The notes below the pieces were generated by a model, which was given only the letters and a program-made list of their open reading frames with translations, searched no databases and was not told the DNA's origin. The position numbers and the translations under genes are program-made. A stretch of DNA of 64,000 bases. Source: Ichthyophis bannanicus (lineage: Eukaryota > Chordata > Amphibia > Gymnophiona > Ichthyophiidae). The stretch covers positions 50,683,788-50,747,787 of the forward strand of contig CM066039.1 in assembly GCA_033557465.1 (NCBI GenBank). Reading direction: 5' to 3'. This document shows, piece by piece, positions 23,575 to 35,776 of this stretch (positions within the stretch are counted from its first letter, which is position 1; each line of letters begins with the position of its first letter).

Positions 23575-23780
23575 TCCATGTGTGCTTTCAAGCCAGTATG
23601 GACTCCTGGTGACCTAGAAGCTCCTGGGCAGTGTTACCTGATGTAGATTGCCACAGGTCTTTCTTCTGAGGAAATAGAGGGTTAAGGGACTTGCCCAAGG
23701 TGTGCCAGTGGGAATCAAACCCTGCTTGCTTGGTTACCAAGCCAGCGCTCTAACCATTAGGCTATTCCTCCACGTGGGCC
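23575..23780 (-). repeat. tRNA-derived SINE, minus strand
   Basis: On the minus strand it has 'atagcctaatggttagagcg' as A box and 'gggtttgattcccactgg' as B box, then 'cttgggcaagtcccttaacc', like the SINE at 20126 and its relatives at 26679 and 61764. Confidence 0.75.
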
Positions 23781-24008
23781 CATGCCAAAGGAAGTCCCAA
23801 GAACTGTTCAAGCCTAAGATAAGAATCTAAGAGAACGGAGGGAAGTCCAGAAGTGAAGTTTCTCCATCCCAAAGAAGCAGGTTGAGGCTGAGGAATACAG
23901 CCAAAAATCCTATGAAGGCACCAGAAGAGTTGTGTTCATGGAAGCATGTTAATCCAACCAGGGGAAGGGGCAGATTTAAGATGTTGGGGGAAAGGGCATA
24001 TTCAAAGC

Positions 24009-24206
24009 CAGGGGTCTCCAATTCCGGTTCTGGAAGGCACAAACCAGTCAGGTTTTCAGGATGTCCCTCATGAATATACTTGATGTATATTTGCATTGCA
24101 TGCCCTACCCCTATTGTATTCAAATTTATCTCATGCATATTCGTGAGGGACATCCTGAAAACCTGACTGATTTGCGACCCTCCAGGACCGGAATTGGAGA
24201 CCCCTG
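24009..24206. mobile_element. hAT-type MITE, 198 bp, with 8-bp TSD
   Basis: The ends are CAGGGGTCTCCAATTCCGGT and its reverse complement at the right, ending in GACCCCTG. The flanks are a perfect 8-bp duplication TTCAAAGC (24001-24008 and 24207-24214), as made by hAT transposases. It contains inverted 'tcaggttttcaggatgtcc' blocks. The element at 32797-32989 is a relative. Confidence 0.85.
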
Positions 24207-26143
24207 TTCAAAGCAGACATGTTAACCATGTTAATTGCTCAGTGAGATATTCACTGGCATATAGCCGGTTTGTGTCGCTGAATATCCCTCTCTAATGTTG
24301 CTAGATGCCCCAATGATAACCACTTAGCATTTGGGAATTCCAGGGGCAGAAAACAAAGATAACTGGGCAGCGCCAATCTGACCTTCTAGACACTTGCCTG
24401 TGTTGTCTGTGCTCAAATCCAGGCCTAACCAGGGGTACAAGAGGATCCTTCACTCCAGCCGCCTGGTGAACCAGCCAGAGAGAACTCTGTCTGAGAATAT
24501 GTAAAGCTGCATGAGTGAATGAATCAGACAGAAACTCAGAAAAAGAGAGAAAGAGAAAGAAGTGCAGTCTATTTAGCAAGACTATAAAAGAGGATAGCCT
24601 TATGAGTAAGCAGGCAGGAGCTATGCTTGTGTTCCAGAGAGGAGAGTGAGTGAAGAGAGGAGTGTCATTCTAGAGGAAGAGCAGAAATTCTTCAAGGAAC
24701 ATCCTAAGAGGAAGAACACAGAGCCTGAATACAAGTTACATTGAGCAGCAGTACAAGAGAAGAACAGTGAAGAACAGGGCCAGTGCTAAGGTTTCTGGCG
24801 CCTCTCCCCCCCCCCCCCCTGCAAACTATAGATTGGGCCCCTCCCTCATTACTATTAATGCTGACTACAATTTTCCAAAACTCCTTTGTGAACTCTTTTC
24901 ACACGATACTAATATTATTCCTTCAAATCCAATGTTGTAACAAAAATTGCAGTAAAGGGGCAAATACATAGCCTGAATAAAAATAACTACTGGGCAGTAA
25001 ATACTTAGCATCATGTGAACAGACTGTGATAGTCCAAGAGCATACTAAATTTAGGATATGGATCAAAAGAAAAATACTCAGCTGTATGGACAACTCAGAA
25101 TTATTTTACTCATTGAAAAAATATGCAGGAGAAAGATTTCGTGTACAGAATGTAGGAATCAGCAACATGATAACCATGCATCAATGTATATCTAGAAACT
25201 ATAAGCAAAATTGTCATAATGTTGATACAAAGTATAGTCACAACATAGTTTATCAATATGGGGGTCATCCTGATCCCAAATAGCAGGGGCTGGAATTCTG
25301 ACATGGAGGTCCAGCCCCTGCCATTCCCCTAGATCCAATTTGGAGCACAGAGCTCCCCGCACATACTGCCAAGATGTACGGGGGGCTCTAATCGAGGGTG
25401 GGAGGGGGGCAGGTCGGAGGTGGAGTGAGGGTGAGCCAGAGGTGTGATCCTCAACCTGGATGTACAGGGCCTATTCTGGTGATGGCCATGTAAGTCTGGG
25501 CTGGGGGACCTGGACGGGGGACTTATTCCACCTCAGAGGTAGAATGTCTCCCCCCCCCCCCCGGTAGAGGGGGACAGCCATGCCAGGACCATCAGAGGAG
25601 GTGAGAGAGGCAGGGGATTCCCCGCAACCCGATCCTGGCCTCAGAAGGCCCAATTGGGGGTCGGACGGCAGAGAACATGCATTTGATGGTGGTGCAGGAG
25701 ATCCGGGTTCCTGAATGGAGCTGCACTGCCATGGCAATGGGACGTCATTGCACCACCTGCTCCATGCAGGAGTCTAGGCTGAGCTATCTGGGGAATCAGC
25801 GAGATGTCCAGCCTGACAGAATCGGGGCACAACATGCCCATCCAGGCCAGTTGTACCTGATTCTGATCCCACAAGGGATGTTTAGCCCCCACGGAATCAG
25901 AATCGGGTGCAAATCTGGCCCATTCAAATTCTGGACGTCCGGATGAGCCTCAAATGAAATTAGCCTCTATAGGAAGACAGGACAACATCAACATACTGCT
26001 GGTTCGAGCCACATGTTTAAACGGGTTTCAGTGACAAGTCAGTAGGTTACAAGCTGTAGCACTGTGAAGAATAATTAGAAAACAGGCCAACAGTATACAA
26101 GCATGTCATTCGACTGCTGTATATATTTGGAGTGGACAAGGAG
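24207..26143. other. No gene; MITE fragment and homopolymer tracts
   Basis: 24215-24340 has traces of the 'ATATTCAG' MITE family ('tgtcgctgaatatccc'). C-tracts lie at 24804-24818 and 25549-25561. Nothing else is recognised; the short frames are not convincing. Confidence 0.4.
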
Positions 26144-26148
26144 CCTAG

Positions 26149-26673
26149 GGCCCGATATTCCAAGGCATTTACAAGGTCTATAGATCAGTAAACCATGTTA
26201 ATATCATTTAGAGGAATATTCAGCTGCACTAACATGGTTTGTGCCGCTGAATATCCCGATTAATGCCACGACACACCCCGATGTTAACGGTGTAGAGGTG
26301 AGGCATCTTGTGGGCGTTCCAGAGATGGTACCCATTGATAACTGGGCACTGAATATTTGGGTTTGCCGCAGAGCTTCTGCTACCACAAAAGGTAACCAGG
26401 CAGCGATGATATTGCACCACTGCCCAGTTAGCAATCCACAGGTAAAGATAGGTGCAGTCAAAGCTGGCCTATCTTTACCTGAGGGATTTAACCGGGCAGC
26501 AGCTCAATATCACCACTGCCAGGTTACCTTCTGTGGTGGCAGAAGCTCTGCAGCAAACACAAATATTCAATGCCGGTGGCTGGATATGGCCCGGCATTGA
26601 ATATCTGGATTATGTGTAGTGCTGGCGGCTAGCTGCTGTAATCGTGCTAGCCACTGGTGCTGAATATCAGGCC
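26149..26673. mobile_element. MITE of the 'ATATTCAG' family
   Basis: It starts 'ggcccgatattcc' and ends 'gctgaatatcaggcc', with a likely 5-bp duplication CCTAG (26144-26148 and 26674-26678). Internal inverted segments such as 'taggtaaagatagg' and 'ctatctttacctgag' pair near 26440-26485. It has no coding capacity. Confidence 0.65.
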
Positions 26674-26678
26674 CCTAG

Positions 26679-26870
26679 TGTTTAGAGCAGCATCCTGGAG
26701 TCCAAGAGACCAGCATTTGACTCCCACTAGCCCTCCTTGTGGCCTTCAGCAAGTCATTTTACCCTCCATTGCCTTGGAAGAAAGGCTTGGCAATCTACTT
26801 ACAGTCACACCTTGCCAAGAAAACCCATGGGTTGCCGGGCCCCCAGGAGTTAACACTGACTAAACAACAC
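26679..26870 (+). repeat. tRNA-derived SINE, degenerate
   Basis: 'gtttagagcagcatcctgga' and 'gcatttgactcccactag' are worn A- and B-box regions. Then come 'ttcagcaagtcattttaccc' and 'aaggcttggcaatctact', which match the body of the minus-strand SINE at 23575-23780. Confidence 0.6.
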
Positions 26871-28607
26871 ACGTTGCATTGCTGTGCCCAGGCAATTCAC
26901 TGTTAACAATCTGGACCAGGAAACCCAAACTTTAGTGTCCATAAAATATGTTAAAGCAATCTGACCAACATTTTTTCCCCTAAAATGTTTCACCGTGTCA
27001 TGCTTTGATAAGACAAACAGCCTTCTGCAGGCTCACAAGCGTAAAAGTCACAGCCTTAAACAGCCAAGTATTGCAAAAGATTATCATTTAGGGCCATCCT
27101 GATCCCGTATCACTGAAACAACTCCCAGAGCTCCAATGAGGTTGTAAAATTGGTTGTCCTTGCCTCCCCAATAAATCCACGCTTTCTCCTTGCTGGATCA
27201 CAGGACGTGTTTTCATTTCTTGATTGAGCCTGTGCTGTTCTGGCTTTCTCTCGCTCTAGCTTCACTACTGACAGCCATGCACTCAATGTACTGGCAGTAG
27301 GAAGTAAAGTTGGAGAGAATAGCACAGACACTTTTCGGCTGGACTAGAGAGTAAGATCCATGTTTTTTCCATTACTTAGGTTTTTAGAATTTTTTTCCCC
27401 ATTTTATACTTTCCTCCAGTGTGAGGCGAGAGACAGAGCTCTCACACGCAGGCATCTGCATTGTTGGCAGACAGTAACACAATGGCTTGGCACAAGTAGG
27501 TGGGTGCAACTAATGCCACCTGAAGCACAGTAACTGAAGGAGGATGTATCGGGCCCCCTGCAGTTAGCCTACAGCCCTGTTCTGGTAACACAGTCCACAC
27601 ATGTGCTACCAGCGCAGAGTTTAGTAAATATGCCCCTAAAAGTGCCAAACAACAAGAGGGTTTTGCGATTCCGACAGAACTCCTGAAACTGCGCACTGGA
27701 TAAGCACGGTGTTAATGTAAATATATATTCTGCAAAAACCAAAGGAACTGCAAGATGCTTGCACACAAAGGAACTAAAAGAAAAAGCGAGAACCAAAGAG
27801 GGGGAAAATCCCTGTCCTAAAGAGCTTACTGAAGCCGTGTATAAATGACGCCAGCTAAGCAACAAGGCCGCTAAACCTTTTTTCCCCTCCAAGGAAGCAA
27901 AATTAAAAAATGGGAGAATAAAGGTATTAACCCTCTCAATCCCTCAGGATACATCATGGCCAAAACAAGCTCTTTTATAATCATTGTGCTTGTTCTAGAG
28001 GAGGTGCAAAGCCAATGGAGAAATCTTTAGGATCATATATGTATTTCCCATTGTAAAATGGGAAATACGCCTATAATTGTTTTTGACCTACCCAAACCAC
28101 GCCCACAGCATGCCCTTTTGTATCTCTGTATCTACACAGGTAAATAGCGGCTTCCTGTAATCAGAATTTACCTGTGTAGCCAATCTGCATGTGTAAATTC
28201 TGCTATTTACACATGGGGATGCTTCTAAAATTACCTCCAATACCTTAATAAATTTCCAAAAAAAAACCCTCTTTTTGGCACAGGGCAAGTATTAAGAAGA
28301 ACCCAAGCAGTAAATTTCAGAGGCTGAGAACATAGCTTGATGTAAGAGTGAGGTTCATTCTTGTCATGAAGAGGGGAATGTATGAGAAATGGGCAGTAAA
28401 AACAAGAGAATAAATCATTTCTCTCCTCAAAGTAAGAGGTTGCCAGCTCCAGGATTGATCTCTTAGCATCACGCACTCTGAGAACTGCCTGGGCTGAGAG
28501 ACTCTTAAAATTCAAGTAGGGAATTTTTAATTGGCTCCTACTTACCAAATGCCAGTTAGCACCAATGGAATGCAGCAGAGATGTGCGGTTCCTAATTAGA
28601 AACACAG
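26871..28607. other. No gene recognised
   Basis: Unassigned single-copy-looking sequence. The frames are short and without recognisable motifs. Confidence 0.4.
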
Positions 28608-28900
28608 GGGTATGTTTACTAAGGAGCGTTAAGCGAGCAAAGATGCCGCTAGCAGGCGCTATCGGCGCCCATGAGCGGTTAATGCTGCAGAAAGTGCCAA
28701 TAATGCTGGATTAACATGCAGAAACTGGTCCCCTAGCGTTAAAGTAAAAAGAGGTGGAGAGTGGGTGTTCATGGGGCGTAGTGTGGGCGAGGATAGCATG
28801 TGCTCCTTTAACACCGGTTAGTGTTACCATGCATTAGAGCTCCCAGCACTGGGAACCCTAGCGCCATCCGAAAGCTCGTGGTAAGGGCTATTTCTGAGGG
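28608..28900. repeat. MITE-like repeat opening with 'ggggtatgtttactaa'
   Basis: The opening phrase is shared with 31333. Internal 'gagcgttaagcg' and 'gcgctatcggcgcc' resemble that family. The right end is not clear. Confidence 0.4.
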
Positions 28901-29313
28901 GAGAGAACCTATTTTAATGTATGCAATGAGCTCCATCCACCGCAGTTCTCAAATTAGTGATAGGAGTGCTCCATTGGCAGAAACAGCATGGTGCCCCTAT
29001 GTTCTTGGTGCCAAATTGGCAAAGAAGGTGTCATGTGGGTGATGCAGTGGGGCTGGCTGGCCCACTAGGCTGACAAGACTGTTGCCTAGGGTGTATATCT
29101 GCGATGTCTAATATGACTCTACTGTGACAGTGGCAGCACACATGCTGCCACAGTCAAAAAGGAGTCACGCCACCCCCACTGCTACCATGCTGCCATATCA
29201 GCATTGTGTGAGGGTGGGGGTGGCAGTCACAGTGACTGTGGCCTGTTGCAAACAAAATCTGTGTCCGGGTCCTGTGTGTCAGGTGCAACATTGCAGTTGT
29301 CATTGTCAGTGTG

Positions 29314-29578
29314 ATATCAGAAATATCAGAAAATCACCAAAGTAGTGCAAAATTCTCAAAACATTTGTTATTTGTCAGATATGCCAACAGGAGAGGAGAA
29401 TTACTCAGTCTCGAAAGCTGGTTATATCCATTTTAATCAAATGTGGTTCTAACCAATGTGCCATTAAAACACTTATCTGATTTGAGCAATCCATAATGTA
29501 ACAGGGAAAAACTCCAACAATTAACAAATGTTTTGAGAATTTTGCACTACTCTGGTGATTTTCTGATATTTCTGATAT
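29314..29578. repeat. Foldback element with 57-bp inverted arms
   Basis: The left arm (29314-29370) begins atatcagaaatatcag and ends in catttgtta. The right arm (29522-29578) is its reverse complement with about one mismatch. The 151-bp spacer is non-coding. This is a MITE-like structure. Confidence 0.75.
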
Positions 29579-31332
29579 TATCTTGTATCTGTCATCACTG
29601 GCGTTTTTGTTTGGAATTGTCAGTGGGATGGCAAGCATGTCAGCAGCAGGTACAGTGGAGCACATGGTGATCCCTCCTTTCCGAAGTCTAAGGCAGCTGC
29701 ACGCGTGCCCTCATCCCTCGGTGGAGGAGCGGCAGGAGCGGCATGGTGTGGCTAGCTGCATGTGGGCAACTTCAGTAAGGCTGCCTGCAGCACTGTAGTG
29801 GTGGCTGTGCCTCGATGGCAGGGAGGGTGGGATTGGCGGGCATGCTGTTCACCAGGATGCTGAGTGGATGGGCTGGCCCTGGGATCAGGATGCCCCCCAT
29901 TTGCACATATTGAGTGGACATGTGTATGTGGGGGGAAAATTATGCCACTGAGGCAGGAAGACTATGCAATATGATACCAGCCCCATGTCAGAGGAAAAAT
30001 GACCACCCTACCCCCTCACCTGCCAAATGATGACCATAATCTGTGAGTGAATCGGTGACTTCTCCACAAATAAGCACTCAGTTAGTTACAACCATTTGAG
30101 CCACATGTGAATCCAAATTACCTATGGTGGTCTGCAAAATATGAGATTATTCTGATTGCTCCACAAGCACACACCAGGAAATGGGTACATTGGTCATTCT
30201 GCTAGAACACCCAGGGTCTGGAATGTGTGTGTTCATGTATCATGGCCTGCCCCTTTGACTGGACAGATCCCATATGTAAGACATGATTGTCAGTTGAACC
30301 AGCAGCATAGCAAGACGGTGCAACAGACCTAACAAGATGTCCCTCTCCCACACCTGCTGAACAAACTTTGTCAGAGAGATATGGCACAGAGCCTGAAGAG
30401 ATCTAAGCAGATATAGACATATCCCAACTCGTGCCCTCATGCATCCTGACAATGACCACATATACACCCATGGATTGATGCACCCATATTGCTGTTCTGT
30501 GGCTCTAAACACATAGCCAATGTGTGTAAGAAAGAAGGGTCATAGGTTCAAAACCAGTCCATGGATCAGGAATGATATGACCAGGTGGGTTAACTTTATC
30601 CTACATTTGCAGAACTGTATCAGCATGTGCAAACTTCAACATTTCATCCAGCAGGAGTCCACACACCGAAAAACTGCACCACCAAAGGCTGGATGGCAGA
30701 GAATACTAATAGCACTGGCACACTGAGCAGGCTTTGAGAGCACTGCAGAGCACGCTAATAGCACCTGCCATACTGAGCAAGCATTGACAATGGTGGAGAA
30801 TCAAAGGAGGCCTAAGGGGCAGGTAAGAATGCCAACCTGCACTGCTTTTGGACAGTGGGGTCATGTGTGTGTCTCCAGAGTAGTGTGAGCCTCAGCAATG
30901 CACTGTGAATGCATGTGATGCCCAGGCTTTATGGCTGTGTATAAAATATGCTGCAGGTCAGCTATACAGCAACTCCATGTACTGTGTGAGATATCATTTA
31001 TAAGCAGAAGGTTAGTTTGCAGTAAGTAGTTACAACCTGTGGCTGTGACGCTGTAATTCATTCCCAGTTACACCATCATCAAGACCATCCCCCCAGCATT
31101 CCCCTACGCTTACCTCCCAATATGATACTGTTGTGCAGCTCCCAAATTGCCTGCTGGTTTGACTGGAATGAGCAGGGGGGGGACACATTCCAGTCAAACA
31201 CATTCCAGACATGAATGACTGGCTCATAGCCAACAACTTAACGGTCAACTACGATAAAACTGAGGCAATGTTCATCACCAGGAACCCCACCTTCATACCT
31301 CCACAAACCATCAGCATCCTAGATAAACACAT
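29579..31332. other. No gene recognised
   Basis: TG/CA-rich unassigned DNA. One tRNA-B-box-like phrase, 'cataggttcaaaaccagtcc' near 30541, has no matching A box. Confidence 0.4.
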
Positions 31333-31690
31333 AGGGGTATGTTTACTAAAATGCGGTAACGTTACATAACGCGCGTTATGTAACGTTAACGATCGTTAAG
31401 TAACGTTAACACGCATTATGAGACGTTAACGATCATTAAGTAATGTTAACGCGTGTTATGAGACGTTAACGATCATTAACGTCTCATAACGCGCGTTAAC
31501 GTTATTTAATGATCGTTAACGTTCTGCGGCGCAGTAAAACACCGGAGAAGGTGGAGAGAGGGCGGAGAGAAGGGGTCAATGGGCGGAGTGTGGGCGGGGA
31601 GAGGCTCCATTCACACTAACGCGCTGATCTGAAGAGCTGAATCCTAACGCGATTGAAAACCTGCCGTTAAATGCACATTTGAAGGGGAGA
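31333..31690. repeat. Self-complementary ACGTTAAC-rich repeat within a MITE-like element
   Basis: From 31360 to 31530 the sequence is built from acgttaac, taacgcgcgtta and gatcgttaa words, all palindromic or nearly so, repeated in tandem with small changes. It opens with the 'ggggtatgtttactaa' phrase also seen at 28608. Confidence 0.65.
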
Positions 31691-32796
31691 GAAACCATTT
31701 AAGTGTCAGCAATGTACAGCTTAGGCAGGGAAACCTAAAAAAGTGATAAGTGTGATACATGTGCACAGAACAAAAGGGCACATAAACATTGAAAATGACC
31801 TCAACAAACTGGAAAAAAAACATAACCAAGCTGGCCAATAGTGATATTAATGGGAAAAATCAACCACCCCCCGAGAAAGCTCCAAAAACAAGATATTAAT
31901 CGTGGAAGGGTCTATGCTCTGTCCCCATACAAGGTGAATGAGCCGACAGTGAAATAGCGCTGATCAGGGCTTTTCCTTGTTATTGGACAGGTGTCCTATG
32001 GCGTGCACATGTCCCGCAACAGCAGGGTGGGCATGTCGGAACGGGCAACTGGACAGATGCCAGAAAAGGGGATACAGAGGGCCGCAGGCAGCACATGCTG
32101 TGGTGCAACTGGGCCACAGTGCGGACTAGGGTGATGCCTAGGTGGCCCATACGAATGCTGAAACAGCAGAGCAGCCAGACAGCAACTGCTGAAGGCCCAA
32201 CATGGGCAGGACTGTGTTTCCCACAGTGTCACAGGGGATAGTACCCAGCAGCTACCCCCAAGGGCACGGAACATTGGCAGGCGGTACTGGGGGGAAGCAT
32301 GGACACCTATGCAGGCACCCCTACCCCAGAACCCGCACCATAGGCAGCCGCCTACCCGCACACTGGATGGCCTGAGACTGTGTTCCACCAGCACCACCAG
32401 CAGAAGGGCATGTCAGCATGGTGGCAGAGGGATACTGGTGGTGGAGGGGGCAGTGGCAGCTGCCCAGAGCAGACCGTGGCCTAGCCCTGTGTAGGTGGGT
32501 GCCATGCACTGCAACAGATAGGCCCTGTCTGACGAACAGTCATGGTATCACCAGGGAACGCACTGACTCTGTGACAACACGGTGGTACAGTGCACAAAAC
32601 CAGTGTATTTTGAAGCATAAAGTCACAGGTTCAAGTCCCAGCTGTGGTTTCTGCCAACCCAGTCCCTGTATTTTACCCACTACTAAAACGTGCTAATACA
32701 GACAGAACCTGTAGTGCAGATGACATAGACATGCCCAAAACACCTACATTTTACCCTACAGAGCACAGACACCATAAACATGCGCATTACCTAGAG
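31691..32796. other. No gene recognised
   Basis: Unassigned. A B-box-like 'aggttcaagtccc' near 32628 suggests an eroded SINE, but the rest of a SINE was not found. Confidence 0.35.
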
Positions 32797-32989
32797 CAGA
32801 GTCTCCCAAATGCAGTCCTGGAGGGCCAAACACCATCCAGGTTCCATGCTGCCTCTAATAAAGATGCCTGTGCTGCATTTCTATGCGCCACCCCCATGGT
32901 ATGCAGATGTATCTCATGCATATTCATGAGGGACAGCATGAAAACCCGAACAGTGTTTGGCCCACCAGGACTGGAGTTGGGAATCTCTG
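32797..32989. mobile_element. hAT-type MITE, 193 bp
   Basis: It starts CAGAGTCTCCC and ends with the inverted form (GGGAATCTCTG). The body has 'gtctcatgcatattcatg'-type blocks like those of the MITE at 24009-24206. The flanking octamers (acctagag and ccctaaag) agree at six of eight positions, as an old hAT target duplication would. Confidence 0.65.
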
Positions 32990-33107
32990 CCCTAAAGCAG
33001 TGGCCAAGAGGGGCAGACACACCCACACCCATAGCCTCCATTATCCAATGCCTCCTGGAGCGGCAGGATGTTGGGCCCTGCGTGCATCTCCCAATACTAG
33101 CACTTGC

Positions 33108-33430
33108 ATTTATTTATTTATTTAACAGTTCTTATATACCACGCTATTTGTTATCAGTGCGGTTTACATAAAACAGAATTTTTACTCAGACATTTAGGAC
33201 ATGTCTTGAGTTTACAAATAACAGGGAACGTAACATGGGCTTACAACTGGGGTAAACTATGTACAATCCAACAGAAAACATGATTGCAAATTCTATTTAC
33301 ATTATGGTAACACATGCATATGGTAACACATACCTTGGCAATGCTACCCTAAACCTGGGCATACGGTAAACATCTATCAAACGGTTGCTATGATTACTGG
33401 CAGATAGCAATTCCAATGTTAAGCACAATT
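33108..33430 (-). repeat. LINE 3' end, minus strand
   Basis: It begins with (TTTA)n and 'cagttcttatataccacgct', then 'cagtgcggtttacat', the reverse complement of an L2-type LINE tail. No coding part remains. Confidence 0.6.
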
Positions 33431-35030
33431 TGCTGATTGAGCTGTATCATAGCAACCTTTCTGATGTCTGTGGAGTGTGCTACAGGTCTGGTGTCTGACA
33501 GTGTTTACCACCCTGGGGAGTGACCCCAACAGTATTGCTTACCATAGCCATGCCTGCACTCTGCCCAGGACTGGTGTGGTGGCCAGGGCTGCTTAACACC
33601 TCTATAGTTGCACAATGCTGGCATAGGTGTGGGGAGTGTGTGTCTGTCTATTCAGTGTGTGGTGGCTGCAAACACTCTCCACAGCCCACACTGCTAGCAC
33701 TGTTGCCAGTATTGGCCTGCCAATCTGCATAATGAGAGAAAGGTACTGTGGGAATAGCCAGGATAGGATGGCCTGGCCTGGATCCATCTGTACATAGCAT
33801 AGGGCAATGGCTCAGACATTGTAGTGGCCGGCCACCACCTGCATGGACAGGGTGGCCACAGTATGTCCTGCTGGGAGGTCACTCTCACCCTGACTGAGCA
33901 GTGACCACGGCATGGCTAGGTTCCCCCATAGTGCTATGTAGAATTTCTCTCATTTGATATTTATGGGTCCCTTTTGGGGCCCAATCACTGACTTATATGT
34001 TTGGTGTGTATGCTGAAATCCCAGTTCTGGGTACATGCATCTCCTCCAGGACTATGCACTATGGACTAGGTTGCAGACTGTCTGCAGCTAGTATGTGTCT
34101 TGCTGGAACACCGTGCAGTGGCTGGAGGCTTGCTGCTGGAGGATATCAGATAGTGGTGGGGGCAGCTGAGCATTTCCAGGCCTACTGTCTGTCTGCTATT
34201 GCTTTATGGATGTGTACAGCTCTGCATTGCCTGCTCTGTAGGGTGTCTGTTCCCCAGCAGGACTGGGGTTGATGGTTCCCTCTACTGCTACCATTGCAGG
34301 GAGGTAGAATGTGGATCTATTGGTGGGTGATCCTGTTTCCCACCCTGAGCCCCAGAGGGTGGGTTTTGTGGTGGTACATAATCCGCCTACGGGTCCAAAC
34401 ACCCCCTCCCCCTTCACCTACATCATGTAACCATGGCACCAACACAGGATATGCACTATTCTGGGTGCATCATAGCCCATAAGGGCTAGACATGACTGAG
34501 AAATACAAAAGGACACAGATGTAACCTAGGTGTGTCTGCAGGAACTACCTATCACGCACTGATAGGGACCTGCAACATGGTGTATTTCAGCCATGAAAGG
34601 TGCTGTGGACAGGATGAGCACAGTACCTGCACAATGTGATGGTCTGTAGCTACTCTGTGCCCCCTACCAGGCTGAGGTGCTGTGGGGGTGCACACGGTCA
34701 GTTCCCCCTACCAGGCCGAGGTGCTGTGGGGGTGCATACCCCATCTTGTGCCCATCTGTCGACTGCTGATTTGCATGTGCAATGAATCATGGGTACGGGT
34801 GGGTTAACCCTATCCTGGTAACCACAGCAGACAGTTTGTGTGGTGACGTGCAGTCCTTCTGCAGCCAGCCAGGGGTTTGCTAGCAGCTATAGAGCTGCAG
34901 CCCACTGGTTACTTCACTGCCTGTGAAGCCAGAAGTCATGGGTTCAAACCCATGGTGGGGTTATTTGATAGAACTGTCTTTGGCATTGTCTATTTTTAAT
35001 GTACATTAGTGCTGCCAGCAAAAACACCCT
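33431..35030. other. No gene; one short direct duplication
   Basis: A block 'gctgaggtgctgtgggggtg' at about 34671 recurs in nearly the same form about 40 bp later. At 34895-34965 'cactggttacttcactgc' and 'gggttcaaacccatgg' look like a worn SINE head. No gene is recognised. Confidence 0.4.
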
Positions 35031-35776
35031 CAGAGTATTGTAACCTTAAGGTGCCTCATAAGGCGCCCCATAAGGCACCTACAGATGGTACAAAACATCA
35101 CAGCACGCATCATTACAGACACACTAAGGACCAAGCACATCACTCCCGTCCTACAACAACTACACTGGCTCCCAATGGTGGCAAGAGCTAAATACAAAAC
35201 AATCATGATCATCTTCAAAGTCATCCACCATCTCTCAGTGGACGTACTCCAAAACGTTATAACAAGGGACATCAGCAATAGACCAAGAAGAAGTAATAAT
35301 GACAACATGATTGGCACACCTGCAGGCTATCACAAAACCAAACAAACAACTTCAAAAAGAGCACTTTCACTACTGGAATCCACACTGTGAAACTTCCTCC
35401 CATCGAGTCTGAGGGCGTTAGATGACCTCACAGACTTCCGCAAAGATCACAAAACATGGTTATTTATAGAAACATATGAGCATTCAGGCAACATCCCCTA
35501 CCCAAACAAAAATACTACTACCTCCGCCAACTAAGCACACACCCACACTCACAAGTCTATCACACCAAGTGATTAAATACTTTCACATTAAATGTTACCT
35601 CAATTGTACTGTCTAAATGCTGTAAAGTAACTATACCATCTAAATGCTGTTAAGTAACTGTATTGTCTAATTGTGTACACGTACCCTAATGTTAAATGTA
35701 ACCCTCCAACTGTTATGTGATGTGACCACCTTGATTGAAGGAAAAGATGGCATACAAATCTGTCTAAATAAATATG
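35031..35776 (+). pseudogene. L2-type LINE 3' remnant
   Basis: 35085-35390 encodes VQNITARIITD, QQLHWLPMVARAKYKTIMII and ITRDISNRPRRSN, the C-terminal blocks of the same family as LINE B at 12541-13983. The frame is lost after 35390, but the 3' UTR runs on to 'aagatggcatacaaatctgt' and an AAATA tail at 35776. Confidence 0.75.

Noticed and set aside
31333..31690. A CRISPR-like or satellite array
   Set aside because: There are no constant repeats with unique spacers. The words are short and palindromic and vary throughout, and the host is a eukaryote.
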